This document shows positions 23,369 to 34,162 of a stretch of DNA of 64,000 bases, piece by piece. This DNA comes from Saposhnikovia divaricata (Eukaryota > Streptophyta > Magnoliopsida > Apiales > Apiaceae): assembly GCA_036435485.1 (NCBI GenBank), contig CM071601.1, positions 182,440,939 through 182,504,938 of the forward strand. Reading direction: 5' to 3'. Made by a program: the position numbers and the translations under genes. Within the stretch, counting starts at the first letter, position 1; every line of letters starts with the position of its first letter. A model generated the notes under the pieces. That model was not told the origin of the DNA. It saw only the letters and a program-made list of their open reading frames with translations, and made no database searches.

Positions 23369-23920
23369 TTTCGACCAGGACTGAGTATTTTCGATCAGAA
23401 ATTCGACCAGGAATTCGACCAGGAATTCGACCAGGATTCTGGTCGAATTAAGGCCTTCTTTTTCTTCCTGATCGAAGAGATTTTCGACCAGGATTCCTGG
23501 TCGTTTCGACCAGGATTCTGGTCGAAATAAGGGTCCAATTTTGCTCTGGTCGAAGGGTTTTTCGACCAGGATTCTTGGTCGTTTCGACCAGGATTCTGGT
23601 CGAATTAAGGGTCCAATTTTGCTCTGGTCGAAGAGTTTTTCGACCAGGATTCTTGGTCGTTTCGACCAGGATTCTGGTCGAATTAAGGGCGTTTCCAACG
23701 CTTTGGTCGAAGAGTTTTTCGACCAGGATTCTTGGTCGTTTCGACCAGGATTCTGGTCGAATTAAGGGCGTTTCCAACGCTTTGGTCGAAGGGTTTTTCG
23801 ACCAGGATTCTTGGTCGTTTCGACCAGGATTCTGGTCGAATTAAGGGCGTTTCCAACGCTTTGGTCGAAGGGTTTTTCGACCAGGATTCTTGGTCGTTTC
23901 GACCAGGATTCTGATCGAAT
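23369..23920. repeat. 79-bp minisatellite inside the retrotransposon
   Basis: About six to seven head-to-tail units of roughly 79 bp, each with palindromic cores such as TTCGACCAGG and CCTGGTCGTTTCGACCAGG, joined by GGGCGTTTCCAACGC or GGGTCCAATTTTGCTC variants. It lies between the antisense ORF and the 3' LTR. Short open frames on both strands are by-products of the repeat. Confidence 0.9.
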
Positions 23921-24235
23921 TAAGGGCGACTTTAGCTTTGGGCCTATTCTTATGGGGCCTGGTACTTTTCTTTTCAAAAATGGGTTTATCCTCATAGTTG
24001 TTATTGGGCCCATCCGGGCTATTTGGATTCAAATTCAGGATTTATTGTCTATTATATATATATATATTTTAAAAAATACCCATAATTTTCTTCAAAATAT
24101 CTAAGATATTTTCAAAGATATTTTCCAAAGAATGTCCTAGAATCGGGCCTTAATTTGGGCCGGTTTTATGGGCTTTTCTGACCTGTTACTGTAGGTTTTC
24201 TGACCGTTTGGAGGAATTTCAACCGGCTGAAAAGT

Positions 24236-24243
24236 TATATATA
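24236..24243 (+). promoter_or_regulatory. TATA box candidate for the antisense ORF
   Basis: TATATATAAG sits about 265 bases upstream of the ATG at 24505, within an otherwise noncoding leader rich in TTC/CTT. It points in the opposite direction to the LTR promoter, so the antisense ORF may have its own promoter. Confidence 0.55.
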
Positions 24244-24504
24244 AGAGTGAGAGTGGAGAGTTCACTTTCTCATTCTCACTTTTACTCAAACACTTCACTA
24301 GAAATTCTCTCTATAGTTCTCTTTATTTCAAGGCGATTTCCGGCGAGAGTTTATCGAAGCTCCTCCTCTTCACGGTGGTTTCTGGGTTTCTCCTTGAAGA
24401 TTTCTTCATATCTTCATAGCTTCTGGGTTTTCTTTGAAGATTTCTTCAAATCTTCATATTTTCTGGGTTTTTCAAGAGCTTCGAACCTTTCTTCAAGAGC
24501 ATCA

Positions 24505-26418
24505 ATGGAAGACAAAGCTAAGTCTCGCCTTGCAAAGATGAATTCTGCCTCCTCCAAAGGTACAATCACCATTCGCTCTTCTTACACATCTCTAGTAGAT
24601 ATGTTAAATCAACGTGGAGATGATTACCCCTCTTTGTCAGAATTAGATGCATATGACTGTTGTAGCTCTTATCATGATGTTGGTGAAATCACTAGATATA
24701 ACAAGCTTTTCAAAATTAAATCACCTTATAAACTTGTCCCAGCCGAGCCAGGTGACAGACCTTGTCACTGGAAACCCAATTCTTTGTGTGTTTATAGGGA
24801 GAGTCTAGTGGCTGGCCTTCGTTTTCCATTTCATGAATTCATTCCTAGACTCTTAGCTGATGTACAAATTAGTCCATGTCAACTCCCGCCAAACGCGTGG
24901 AGAATTATATTATGTTTTATGGTTTTGTGTCTTCGACAACAACTCCCTTTATCAGTTGCTCTTTTTCGCAAACTTTTTCAATTTTACAATAGTCCTGCCA
25001 CGAACCCTGGCTGGGTATATGTTAAACTCCGTCCTAGAGTCCCCCCAATCTTTAATGGCAAGTCGATTCCTGATAATAATGCGGGCTGGAAAAATGAGTT
25101 CGCATACTTAGAATGGGATGGAGGTGATTGGGGCACTCTCTTTAGGCAGACATTCTCGAGAGTCTCAGATGGAAGTGCTAAGGGAATCGTCCTTAGTACC
25201 GAGGAACAGGCCGCTTATAATACTTTGACCGAGGCAGACGGTAGTTCTATTACCTGCCTAAGTCTTTTAAATGAGGAGTCTCTAAGGGGAGTAGGCCTTT
25301 CCAGAGTTTCTGAGCGGGGTAATTTTCTTACTGGTCTTTGCCATTTACTTTTTAATACTAAATTTATTCCAACTCTCTTTCTGGTCGTTCTTGCAGTTGC
25401 TAAATTGATTGTGGAGGCTGCACCCTCTCCTGATGAAGAGACGGCCAGGATGGTTCGGGCTAAGAGGGTTGCTGACCCTCGCGGGAAAAACACGGAGCCT
25501 CCTTTCTTGCGCCCCCACAAGGTCCATAAAGGGGAGCTGAGATATGGTGATATAGCTGGACTGGAGGGGAGCTCCCAGGTTAATGTCCAGTCGACGGTTT
25601 TCAGGCCTCCTTGGGGCTTTAGGAAGCAGGATTCTGTGGTGGGCTCTACGAAGCACTCCATGGATTGGTCTTTAAACTCGATCACCACCCCTGATTATAA
25701 GGACATGGTCCTTGGTGGAGGTATTGGGGAGTCAGAGGCACTTGGTGCTCAGGCTCTCGCTGTGGTAAGTCTCAAACTTTTATCTTTCAATACCTTTACG
25801 GCTTTTAAGTTCAATACTTGATTTCAATGCTAACCTTTTATGCAGGCTAACGTCCATTTCCAAAGCTTGGTTCATAAAGCCAAAGCTTGGAAAGAGAAGT
25901 CTAAAGCTTTTGAGTCTGAGTCTCAGAAGAAGACTCTCCATATTAACCGTTTGGAAGAGCAAATAAAAAAGAAAGATGAAGAGATGGTAGGGATGCATGC
26001 GGAGTTGGTCGCCCTAAGAGATGACAAGGAGAAGCATATTGATGAATATCTGGATTCGGAGGAGTACAAGACCCTCATGGATCAGCATGATGAGATGCTC
26101 TTTCCTAGTCAGTTTTCTGATGGGTGGACCAAGGCCCTTGAAGCAGTTCTGAGGCAGCATCCAGGGTTATTCTTGCCTTCTGCTTTTCCTAGCCCTCACC
26201 TTCCCCATGCCTTGACACAGGAGCCTGGTTCCAGTGAAGAGCTGTTTGGGGAGGATGACACTTTGGTTAAGGAGCATGCTGCTGCCACTTCTTCAGCTTT
26301 GGATCCCGAGCCTACTCTAGCTCAGCCTGGTGCTGCTGTCTCTGCCGACGAGGGGTCTACTACTGAGACTAGCTCTGAGGATGCTTCTCCTGCTAAGGAG
26401 GCCCCTAAGGCCCCTTAG
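24505..26418 (+). CDS. antisense accessory ORF of the Tat/Retand element (gypsy-type transposon, Transposase_28-like)
   Basis: Two exons, 24505-25764 and 25846-26418, separated by an 81-bp intron with GTG|GTAAGT and ATGCAG|GC, phase 0, giving 610 residues. The start MEDKAKSRLAKMN is preferred over an upstream in-frame extension that reads a low-complexity leader. Residues about 100-150 contain RFPFHEFIPRLLADV, CQLPPNAWRI and FMVLCLRQ, typical of the plant 'putative gypsy type transposon' domain. Exon 2 encodes a coiled coil (KAKAWKEKSKAFESE, RLEEQIKKKDEEM) and ends in an acidic Ser/Thr/Ala/Pro tail. The role of these antisense ORFs in Tat elements is not known. It is intact here. Confidence 0.85.
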
Positions 26419-26837
26419 ACTTTATTTATTTGTTTATCACTTACCTTTCTGAACTTTGGGTTTCAACCATTTGACTTAATAGCCTTCGGGCCTTTGTAAT
26501 TTCTAACTTAACTATTTATGCAGTTTATTTCCGCTCATTTTTCTTGCCTTTGCTCATAGTTTGTTAATACTTTAGAATTTTTGAGTACTTGGCCTCCTGG
26601 CTGGTACTTAAACTTATAAGTCGGTCCAACATTCGTCTTTCGTTTATTTTAGCAAGGAAAGATAACCAATAGAGAAAACAGATTAAATCCCATTATGCTG
26701 TCAAAGGACATTAATAAAATGGGTTCAACCCTTACATAGATACTTTATCAACTACTGGGAGCAACATGCTCTATAATGGTTTCATTCGAACCTTATTCCT
26801 AATAAATAGATAAAAGTTAGGTCTTTATCAAAAGACC
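26419..26837. other. spacer between the tail-to-tail antisense ORF and Gag-Pol
   Basis: The two genes of the element converge here. It should hold the 3' end of the antisense transcript; no coding feature seen. Confidence 0.6.
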
Positions 26838-29800
26838 TCAAACATAATAAACTTTGAGGTTCACAGCATGCCAAGTTCGGGGCACCTCAACCCCATCCAA
26901 GGTTTCTAACTTGTAGGATCCTCGCCCTAACACCCTTCTGACTAGATACGGTCCTTCCCAGTTTGGTGCTAACTTTCCTTTTTGGCCAACTCCTGAGGCT
27001 TCAATCTTCCTTAGGACCATGTCGCCTTGTCGAAAAAATCTTTCTTTAACTCTTTGGTTGTAATGAAAAGAGGCTCTCTTCTGATACTCAGCATTCCTAG
27101 CATTAGCTTCATCTCTAACCTCGTCAATTAAATCCAGGGCAAGTCTCATCCCTTCTTCGTTAGTTTCTGGCTCATATGCCTCGATTCGAGGTGATGCCTG
27201 CATGATCTCCAAGGGCACAACAGCCTCGGCTCCATAAGCCAGCAAAAACGGGGTTGCTCCAGTTGTTACCTTACAAGTGGTACGATACGCCCAGAGTATG
27301 GGCAGCAGTTCATCTACCCAAGTGTTCCTAGAGCGCTCGACCCTCTTCTTCAGTCCATCAAGGATAATTCGATTAGCTACCTCAGCTTGCCCATTGGCTT
27401 GTGGATGTGCCACTGAGGTAAAGCGGAGCTCAATCGCATTCTCTTCACAATACTTCTTAAACTCCTCATTATTGAACTGTGTCCCATTGTCTGTCACAAG
27501 GATTCGTGGGATTCCGTATCTGCAAATGATGTTCTCCCAGAAGAACTGGGAAACTTGCTTGGTGGTTATCTTGGCCAGGGGTTTAGCCTCAATCCACTTA
27601 GTGAAGTAATCAATGGCCACTATCAGGAATTTCCTCTGTGCTGAAGCCATGGGAAAGGGTCCAAGTATGTCCATCCCCCACATTGCAAACGGAATGGGAG
27701 AGTTGATAGAGGTCAACATCTCAGGCGGTTGCCTCACAATTGGGGCATGCTTCTGGCATCTCTCACATCTCTTGACATAGTTTTGTGCATCAGCCAACAC
27801 CTCCGGCCAATAAAACCCTAAACGAATTATCTTGTGAGCTAGGGCTCTGCCCCCCAAATGTTGCCCACAAATCCCTTCATGAACTTCCTCTAATGCTTCC
27901 CTTGCCTCTAAAGGCCTTAGACATTTCAAGTACGGGATGACAAACGACCTTTTGTACAGAATACCCTCAATCAAAGTATATCTCAACGCTCTTACTGAGA
28001 GTTTTCGTGCCTCCATGGCATTGTCTGGGAGCCAACCGGTCTCCAGGTGTGCCTTGATAGGATCTATCCAAGAGCCTCCTATATCAATTGGTGCCATTAG
28101 TTTTGCATTAATGGTTGGAGCCTTCAGGACCTGAAAGTAGACACTCCCAGCATAATTTTCTATTTCAGAAGAAGCAAACTTAGACAGGGCATCGGCCTTA
28201 ACGTTTTCTTCTCTCGGGATGTGCTCAACATGACATTCCTCAAACTGAGACATAACAGCCTTCACCACTCTCAGGTATTTCGCCATAGTCTCATCCTTAG
28301 CTTCGAACTCACCGTTTACTTGGGATATCACAAGTCGTGAATCTCCACAAACTTTAAGGTTTTTGACCCGCATGATTCTAGCTAAACCCAAACCAGCTAT
28401 TAATGCCTCATACTCTGCCTCATTGTTAGTAGTAGGAAAATCCAGCTTTAATGCATACTCAACTATGAACCCATCAGGGCTTTGCAAAACCAAACCTGCA
28501 CCACTAGAATTTGTTTTTGATGCTCCATCAAAATAGAGCACCCAATATTCCTTTAGATCGGGTGTAAGTTCCTCTTCTTTTTTCTCTTGCCCCGGGGTAG
28601 TCATTATCTCTTGCCCCCCGACTTCTTGGTTGTTAATAGTACATTCAACCACGAAGTCAGCCAATGCCTGAGCCTTGATGGCTGTCCGAGGCTTGTATGT
28701 GATATCGAATTCTCCTAACTCAATTGCCCATTTAATTAGCCTTCCACTGGCCTTTGGGTTATGCAATATGTTCCTCAACTGTTGGTTCGTCAGAACTTGA
28801 ATCTTGTGTGCCTGAAAGTAAGGTCGCAATTTCCTTGAGGCAGTTACTAAAGCCAAAGCAAACTTTTCTATGGGTGAGTAATTCAACTCAGCCCCATGCA
28901 ACACTTTGCTTACATAGTAGATAGGTTTCTGGACTTTCTCCTCTTCCCGAATAAGGACAGCACTCAGGGCTTGCTCAGATACCGCCAGGTATAGGTAAAG
29001 AGTCTCTCCAGGACTTGGTTTGGTCAATAATGGGGCTTCAACCATGTATTTCTTCAATTGCTCGAAGGCCTCTTGGCTCTCAGGAGTCCACTCAAAATTT
29101 TTCACTTTCTTCAGTGCTTGAAAGAAAGGCAAGCACTTGTCACCAGACTTGGAGATGAATCTTCCTAAAGCCGCTACCCGGCCCGTCAACTTCTGCACGT
29201 CTCTTATAGAGCGCGGGGGTTCCATGTCTAAGATTGCCTTGATCTTGTCGGGGTTGGCCTCTATGCCTCTTTTAGAAACCATCAGACCCAAAAATTTGCC
29301 TGATCCAACGCCAAAGGCACACTTGGCTGGATTCAACATCATCTTGTGGTGCCTCAGCACTTCAAATGCCTCTCTGAGGTGCTTGATATGATCTGTCTTG
29401 ACCAAGCTTTTAACCAGCATATCATCGACATAAACCTCCATGGTTTTTCCAATCAGATGGGCAAATATCTTATTCACCAATCGTTGGTAAGTAGCTCCTG
29501 CATTCTTTAAACCAAACGCCATAACAAGATAGCAGAAAACACCAAAGTCGGTTATGAAAGATACCTTAGGGATGTCATCCTTGTGCATCTTAATCTGATT
29601 ATAGCCGCTGAACCCATCCATGAAGCTTAGCATCTCATGTCCAGCTGTGGCATCTATCAACATATCTATCCTTGGCAGAGGGAAACAATCCTTTGGGCAT
29701 GCATCATTCAGGTCAGTGAAGTCTATACACATCCTCCACTTCCCATTCGCTTTCTTGACCATCACTGGGTTTGCTAACCATTCGGGAAACTGAATTTCCT

Positions 29801-32549
29801 CAATAAAACCAGCCTCCAAGAGCTTATCCACTTCTTGCTTAATGGCTTCTTGCCTTTCCGGAGCAAAATTTCTCTTCTTCTGCTGTACTATCTTCCGATT
29901 AGGGTCAACATTCAATCTATGAGTTATAAGTTGAGGATCAATCCCTGGCATGTCAGCTGCTGTCCAAGCAAAAACGTCACTATTCCTTTGTAAGAACTCT
30001 ATTAATTTCCCCTTCAGGGGTTCTTTCAAAGAGGCTCCAATATAAGTAACCTTCTCAGGGTCGCCTAGCTCCAGAGGGATAGGTATTAAGTTCTCCGCTG
30101 GCTTTCCCCGGTGTTCATCATCACGGACATCTATGTCTTCAATCGGGAGTACCTGCCCCCCGGTTCCGTCAGCTCTCAAAGCAGCCACATAGCAACTCCT
30201 GGCCATTTTTTGATCTCCTTTTTGTTCCCCAACACCATTCCTGGTTGGAAATTTGACCTTCATGTGATAAGTAGAGGCAACAGCCTTGAATGCATGAAGT
30301 CCGGTCCTCCCTAAAATTGCATTGTACGTCGAGGCAGCCTTAATTACTAAGAAGTTTAGCATCTGGGTGGCTTCCTTAGGTTCTTGCCCTATTGTCATAG
30401 GCAGATGAATGGTCCCTTCAACCTTGGACTCAACTCCATTAAATCCGTAGATTGGCATGTTAGTCGGGGTTAGTTGAGAGTCAGTATACCCCATCCTCAT
30501 AAAAGCATCATGAAACAAGATATCGACGGAAGCTCCATTGTCTATCAGGACTCGCTTCACTTCCGAGTTTCCAATTACTGGAGTTATGACCAACGGGTCG
30601 TCATGGGGGAATTTCACCCCTTCAAGATCTGAATCGTCAAAACCAATCACTGCCTCAGTCTTAGCACGCTTCGGGGCTTCTCCTGTGATGTGCATCACTT
30701 CCCTGGCATAAGCCTTTCGAGAGTTTCGGGTAGCGCCGGCCGCTGTTGGTCCTCCCCAAATCATATTAATTACTGGCCCTCGAGGCTGCGGGTTACGATT
30801 GCGATCGTTATCCCTCCTATCATTATCTCTTCTTTCATAATCCCTCTTCTGGGTTCCACGGTCTTCACCTTTAGTGAACTTGTTTAACTTTCCCTTCCGG
30901 ATTAAAAACTCAATTTCATCCTTCAACTGTCTGCAGTCATCTGTGTCATGCCCCACATCCTTATGGAACCTACAGTACAGATCTTTGTTTCTCTTTTCGG
31001 GATCACCCCTGAGCGGTTTAGGCCAGCGGAAGTCCTTATCCTTCTCAATGTCCAACAAAATTTGGCTCCTAGGAGCGTTCAACCTTGCGTAATCAGAAAA
31101 CCTTGACCCAAAACCCTTCTTAGGTGATGAATCAGAGTCCTTGCCAGTCCGGGGATACTTGTCCCTAGCGTCGTACTCTTGTTCTGATTTTCTTTTCTTC
31201 GAATCATTAGAGCCCTTGCCATTACCTACTGTGGTTTCCTTCTTAATGCTGTCCTCGGCCTTGATATATTTATCGGCTCTTCTTTGGAGTTCGGCCATGT
31301 TCTCAGGAGGATGTTTTGCCAAAGACCTTTTGAAGAAGAGGTCAGTGGTTCCGTGTTCCAGGGCTACCATGGCCACCTTATTTTCCAGATCGGTGATATT
31401 TAGCGTCTCCTTGGTGAATCGCTTGAGATAATCCCTTAAGTTCTCATTCTTCCCTTGCACCACATACATAAGAGACGCAGAACTTTTCTCATGAATTCTC
31501 CCACTGATGAACTGGCTGACGAAAGCAGCGCTCAACTCCTTAAAAGAGCCAATCGAATTTGCAGGTAGACGGCTATACCATCTTTGAGCCATTCCTGACA
31601 GAGTTTGAGGGAACGCCCTACACTTTAAGGCATCACTAGCAGGCTGTAGCAGCAGTGCGTTCGAGAAAGTCCTGACATGATTTGCGGGATCGCCCGTTCC
31701 ATCATAGGCCTTAATGGTTGGCATCTTAAACTTCCTTGAGATGTGGGCATTCATCACCTCCTCAGTAAACGGAGGTGTGGGATCGTCAGGGTCCCCAAGT
31801 GGCATCAGATCTTTGGGGTTACCCCTGGGGGTTTCCACCCTCATAGCTTCTCTTGTTGGGACATCAGCCCTCTTTTGTCTTCTTGAAGACCTCTCCAAAT
31901 CTATAACAGGAATCCTTTCTGAGATTGGAGGGGGTCGAATCAGACTCTGTCTTGCCTGTTCCCTTGCTATATCATCCTTCAACCTTTGGATCTCAGCCTC
32001 ATGAGCCTTAATCCTCTCCTCAATCGTTTGTGGAGGCCCATCATGGATTCTCCGTATTCTTCTTAGGGGTTCCTTGCTAGCTCGTCGCCTTCTCGGGGCT
32101 TCATCTCGATCATCATCCTCAGATGATGATGAATCATCAGTATAGGGACCCGAGTAGTCATCATATTCTCGATCCCGGATCTGTAAGGCGTGTCCGCTCG
32201 GTCCAGGTTCCCTTCGTCGAGGGGGATAGTTAGGTAGTCCATACATAGGGTTGGTGTTCAAAGGGAGATCCGTAGTGTGGATCTGTACCCCCGTGCGATC
32301 AACGTTACCAAGAGGGGAAACCACCATCTGGAGAGGGTTGGTTTCTTGGCCCTGATGGACGATCACTGAGTGAGTCCCCTCTACATGGGGAGTCGTCCCT
32401 GAAGGTTGAGTGGGCAGAGGTTGAACGACCGTCCCTGTCGATGGGAGTATTTGTCCTTCCTCAGTGACGATCAGCGAATCTGAAGTGGCTGGTTGAGCGG
32501 AGTTAAGGGGCACGGCCTCGGTTGACGTTGTCCTTCGTGTTTGAACCAT
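26838..32549 (-). CDS. Gag-Pol polyprotein of the Ty3/gypsy element
   Basis: One uninterrupted frame of 1903 residues starting MVQTRRTT. In order: charged N-terminus; Gag core near residue 280 (KAYDGTGDPANHVRTF, QRWYSRLP); Cys/His motif near 530 (CRFHKDVGHDTDDC); protease near 670 with DNGAS in place of the common DTG/DSG; reverse transcriptase with YVDDML near 1040; a first RNase H near 1190-1280; a second, archaeal-type RNase H near 1340-1460 (LYFDGASKTNSSGAG, NNEAEYEAL); integrase with the HHCC finger near 1560 (CERCQKH), then the DDE residues in MDILGP, VTDNGTQF and GQAE. The duplicated RNase H places it in the Tat lineage. Gag and Pol share one frame with no stop or shift. Confidence 0.95.
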   Translation of the reverse strand: MVQTRRTTSTEAVPLNSAQPATSDSLIVTEEGQILPSTGTVVQPLPTQPSGTTPHVEGTHSVIVHQGQETNPLQMVVSPLGNVDRTGVQIHTTDLPLNTNPMYGLPNYPPRRREPGPSGHALQIRDREYDDYSGPYTDDSSSSEDDDRDEAPRRRRASKEPLRRIRRIHDGPPQTIEERIKAHEAEIQRLKDDIAREQARQSLIRPPPISERIPVIDLERSSRRQKRADVPTREAMRVETPRGNPKDLMPLGDPDDPTPPFTEEVMNAHISRKFKMPTIKAYDGTGDPANHVRTFSNALLLQPASDALKCRAFPQTLSGMAQRWYSRLPANSIGSFKELSAAFVSQFISGRIHEKSSASLMYVVQGKNENLRDYLKRFTKETLNITDLENKVAMVALEHGTTDLFFKRSLAKHPPENMAELQRRADKYIKAEDSIKKETTVGNGKGSNDSKKRKSEQEYDARDKYPRTGKDSDSSPKKGFGSRFSDYARLNAPRSQILLDIEKDKDFRWPKPLRGDPEKRNKDLYCRFHKDVGHDTDDCRQLKDEIEFLIRKGKLNKFTKGEDRGTQKRDYERRDNDRRDNDRNRNPQPRGPVINMIWGGPTAAGATRNSRKAYAREVMHITGEAPKRAKTEAVIGFDDSDLEGVKFPHDDPLVITPVIGNSEVKRVLIDNGASVDILFHDAFMRMGYTDSQLTPTNMPIYGFNGVESKVEGTIHLPMTIGQEPKEATQMLNFLVIKAASTYNAILGRTGLHAFKAVASTYHMKVKFPTRNGVGEQKGDQKMARSCYVAALRADGTGGQVLPIEDIDVRDDEHRGKPAENLIPIPLELGDPEKVTYIGASLKEPLKGKLIEFLQRNSDVFAWTAADMPGIDPQLITHRLNVDPNRKIVQQKKRNFAPERQEAIKQEVDKLLEAGFIEEIQFPEWLANPVMVKKANGKWRMCIDFTDLNDACPKDCFPLPRIDMLIDATAGHEMLSFMDGFSGYNQIKMHKDDIPKVSFITDFGVFCYLVMAFGLKNAGATYQRLVNKIFAHLIGKTMEVYVDDMLVKSLVKTDHIKHLREAFEVLRHHKMMLNPAKCAFGVGSGKFLGLMVSKRGIEANPDKIKAILDMEPPRSIRDVQKLTGRVAALGRFISKSGDKCLPFFQALKKVKNFEWTPESQEAFEQLKKYMVEAPLLTKPSPGETLYLYLAVSEQALSAVLIREEEKVQKPIYYVSKVLHGAELNYSPIEKFALALVTASRKLRPYFQAHKIQVLTNQQLRNILHNPKASGRLIKWAIELGEFDITYKPRTAIKAQALADFVVECTINNQEVGGQEIMTTPGQEKKEEELTPDLKEYWVLYFDGASKTNSSGAGLVLQSPDGFIVEYALKLDFPTTNNEAEYEALIAGLGLARIMRVKNLKVCGDSRLVISQVNGEFEAKDETMAKYLRVVKAVMSQFEECHVEHIPREENVKADALSKFASSEIENYAGSVYFQVLKAPTINAKLMAPIDIGGSWIDPIKAHLETGWLPDNAMEARKLSVRALRYTLIEGILYKRSFVIPYLKCLRPLEAREALEEVHEGICGQHLGGRALAHKIIRLGFYWPEVLADAQNYVKRCERCQKHAPIVRQPPEMLTSINSPIPFAMWGMDILGPFPMASAQRKFLIVAIDYFTKWIEAKPLAKITTKQVSQFFWENIICRYGIPRILVTDNGTQFNNEEFKKYCEENAIELRFTSVAHPQANGQAEVANRIILDGLKKRVERSRNTWVDELLPILWAYRTTCKVTTGATPFLLAYGAEAVVPLEIMQASPRIEAYEPETNEEGMRLALDLIDEVRDEANARNAEYQKRASFHYNQRVKERFFRQGDMVLRKIEASGVGQKGKLAPNWEGPYLVRRVLGRGSYKLETLDGVEVPRTWHAVNLKVYYV

Positions 32550-32562
32550 GGTTGATGTTGTT

Positions 32563-32582
32563 TTCCCACAGACGGCGCCAAA
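32563..32582 (-). other. primer-binding site
   Basis: Directly inside the 5' LTR the minus strand reads TTTGGCGCCGTCTGTGGG. TGGCGCCGT fits the 3' end of plant tRNA-Asp, as in many Tat and Athila elements; the pairing beyond nine bases is poor, so the tRNA is an inference. Gag-Pol starts about 15 bases further on, so its leader outside the LTR is very short. Confidence 0.7.
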
Positions 32583-33099
32583 TGTTGTGGAATAAAAACT
32601 AGGCTACTAGTATTGCGGCTAGGGTTTATGTATTTAATGTAAGGGTGTGTGAGCTTCGGGCTTTAATGGCTGCTCTTGTGCTCTTGGCTAATTCTGCCTT
32701 CACAAGATGCCTACGTACTTTGATGAATATCAAAGATCAAGCCAAAAAACGTAGTTCTGAGGTGAGGGGTCAGGCCCTTTATATAGGCTGAGGAGCCTTT
32801 AGAATTATGGTAGGAGTTAGAGACTTGGTAGAAAAGTCTTTGAGGAAAGTTCTAGATCTATTCCTTATAGGAATCAGTTTCCATATGGAATTGGATGCCT
32901 TATAGGATAAGTCTGAAGGGGATATTATCCTTATCCAACTCTTATTTGCTGAGCTATTTATTTCCCCCAATATTAATTACGAAATTAATATTATAATAGG
33001 GGTTTTGGGCCCATCTGGTGGGCCCCACGTTTGGACCATTCAGGGTCTAATTAATGCCATATTAAATGTGTCTTTAGGGCTTATTTTCAGCCCATATCA
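32583..33099 (-). repeat. 5' LTR of the Ty3/gypsy element
   Basis: 517 bp. On the minus strand a TATA box (CTATATAAAG) lies at about 32777-32786, so transcription should start near 32750 and leave an R-U5 of roughly 170 bases. The outer flank is the target duplicate ATCAA. Confidence 0.92.
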
Positions 33100-33693
33100 A
33101 TCAATGAGCCTGACTTGTTATTCGTGTACAATCGATCTCGATTATCATAACATTCTAACATCAACAATTGGTACGGTTGTCCTTTTTTAAGATATATAGG
33201 GTGGTGTGTTCGTCATTTCGAATGTAAGCTGTAAAATGATATTTTTGAAATACAAATTCTTATCATATTATATTTTTTTGATTTGATATGCATTTTCAAT
33301 CAGGTACATTATCATTCTTTTTGTCCTATATATGTAGACTGAAATACATTAGAATGGACAGGAATTTTGGATCAATGAGCTTGGCTTGTTATTCGTGTTC
33401 AATCGATCTTAATTAATCTTTTGTACATGTACATGAATTTTTCATATGGCGCTTATGGAAACTGGAATAATTTAATCTAATTAAGAGACCAATAAGCTGC
33501 AGAGGAGGTAAAGTGAGCCGAGAGGCGCACATAAATCTTCAAATATCAAATTGCCCGTGTATATTGCTGTGTCATCTGACAATATACTACACGAAATTGT
33601 TAAAATTTGTTACTATGCAATCATGTATCTTTCTTTTTATGATCATTACAATTTACCTAACAAATGTTAAAGGTTCGATATTTCGCATAAGTA

Positions 33694-33920
33694 TTACTTC
33701 CTCCATTTCATAATATTTTTTTACTTTTGACTTGCATTGATGGGATAATTACATAAGTTACTTTGTGAATATTTTTTGTTGAATAAAAAATTTGATATTT
33801 AATTTTTATTCATGAAAAAGAAAATTTAAAACATAATTTATCTACCTATTCCTTCAATACACTTTAAAATGTTTATGTAAAAATCAAAAATGCGAAATTA
33901 TTATGAAACGGAGATTGTAA
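33694..33920. mobile_element. Stowaway-like MITE
   Basis: 227 bp bounded by TA on both sides (33692-33693 and 33921-33922). Terminal inverted repeats are TTACTTCCTCCATTTCATAA and, reversed, TTACAATCTCCGTTTCATAA, a diverged form of the Stowaway CTCCCTCCGT end. No coding capacity. Confidence 0.7.
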
Positions 33921-34019
33921 TATAATTGTATATTTATTATAAGAAAACTTATCAATTATGTAACGATACATAAGAATTTTATATAACTTTTAGGACAACT
34001 GCTTAGATTTTTTAGCATG

Positions 34020-34140
34020 TTTTTTCTTAATTTAGCGTTGTACTTTTTTTTTTTTAATTAGCAAATACATTATTGATTACTAAATAAAATCGTAAAGTTC
34101 TCGAACTTCGCTAAATCGGATATTACAAATATTAAGACCA
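34020..34140. repeat. diverged duplicate of 35655-35790
   Basis: Both contain TTGTACTTTTTT, AATTAGCA(A/G)ATACA, TTGAT-ACTAAATAAA and CGCTAAATCGGATAT in the same order. Together with the 34430-34690 and 36090-36340 pair it shows a duplicated block of roughly 1.6 kb spacing. Confidence 0.65.
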
Positions 34141-34162
34141 AAATCTTCCAAAAAGAAACAAA

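Larger units (their letters stand above)
22528..33099 (-). mobile_element. complete Ty3/gypsy retrotransposon, Tat/Retand type with antisense ORF
   Basis: 10,572 bp, transcribed right to left. LTRs at 22528-23044 and 32583-33099 (517 bp each) look identical by eye, begin TGTTG and end ATATCA. The 5-bp target duplication ATCAA lies at 22523-22527 and 33100-33104. Internal order from the 5' LTR: primer-binding site, Gag-Pol (26838-32549, minus), antisense ORF (24505-26418, plus), minisatellite (23369-23920), polypurine tract (23045-23060), 3' LTR. A dual RNase H and an antisense ORF next to the 3' LTR are hallmarks of the Tat branch. Identical LTRs and open frames point to very recent insertion and possible present activity. 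Confidence 0.93.

Noticed and set aside
23264..24104. Many overlapping open frames on both strands in the Ty3 element
   Set aside because: They follow the 79-bp minisatellite frame by frame and lack any recognisable domain.
25215..25688. Minus-strand 157-codon frame inside the antisense ORF
   Set aside because: Opposite-strand shadow of the conserved plus-strand protein.
22724..32970. Identical 63-codon frames at 22724-22915 and 32779-32970
   Set aside because: They are the same stretch of the two LTRs and cross the TATA region; not a gene.
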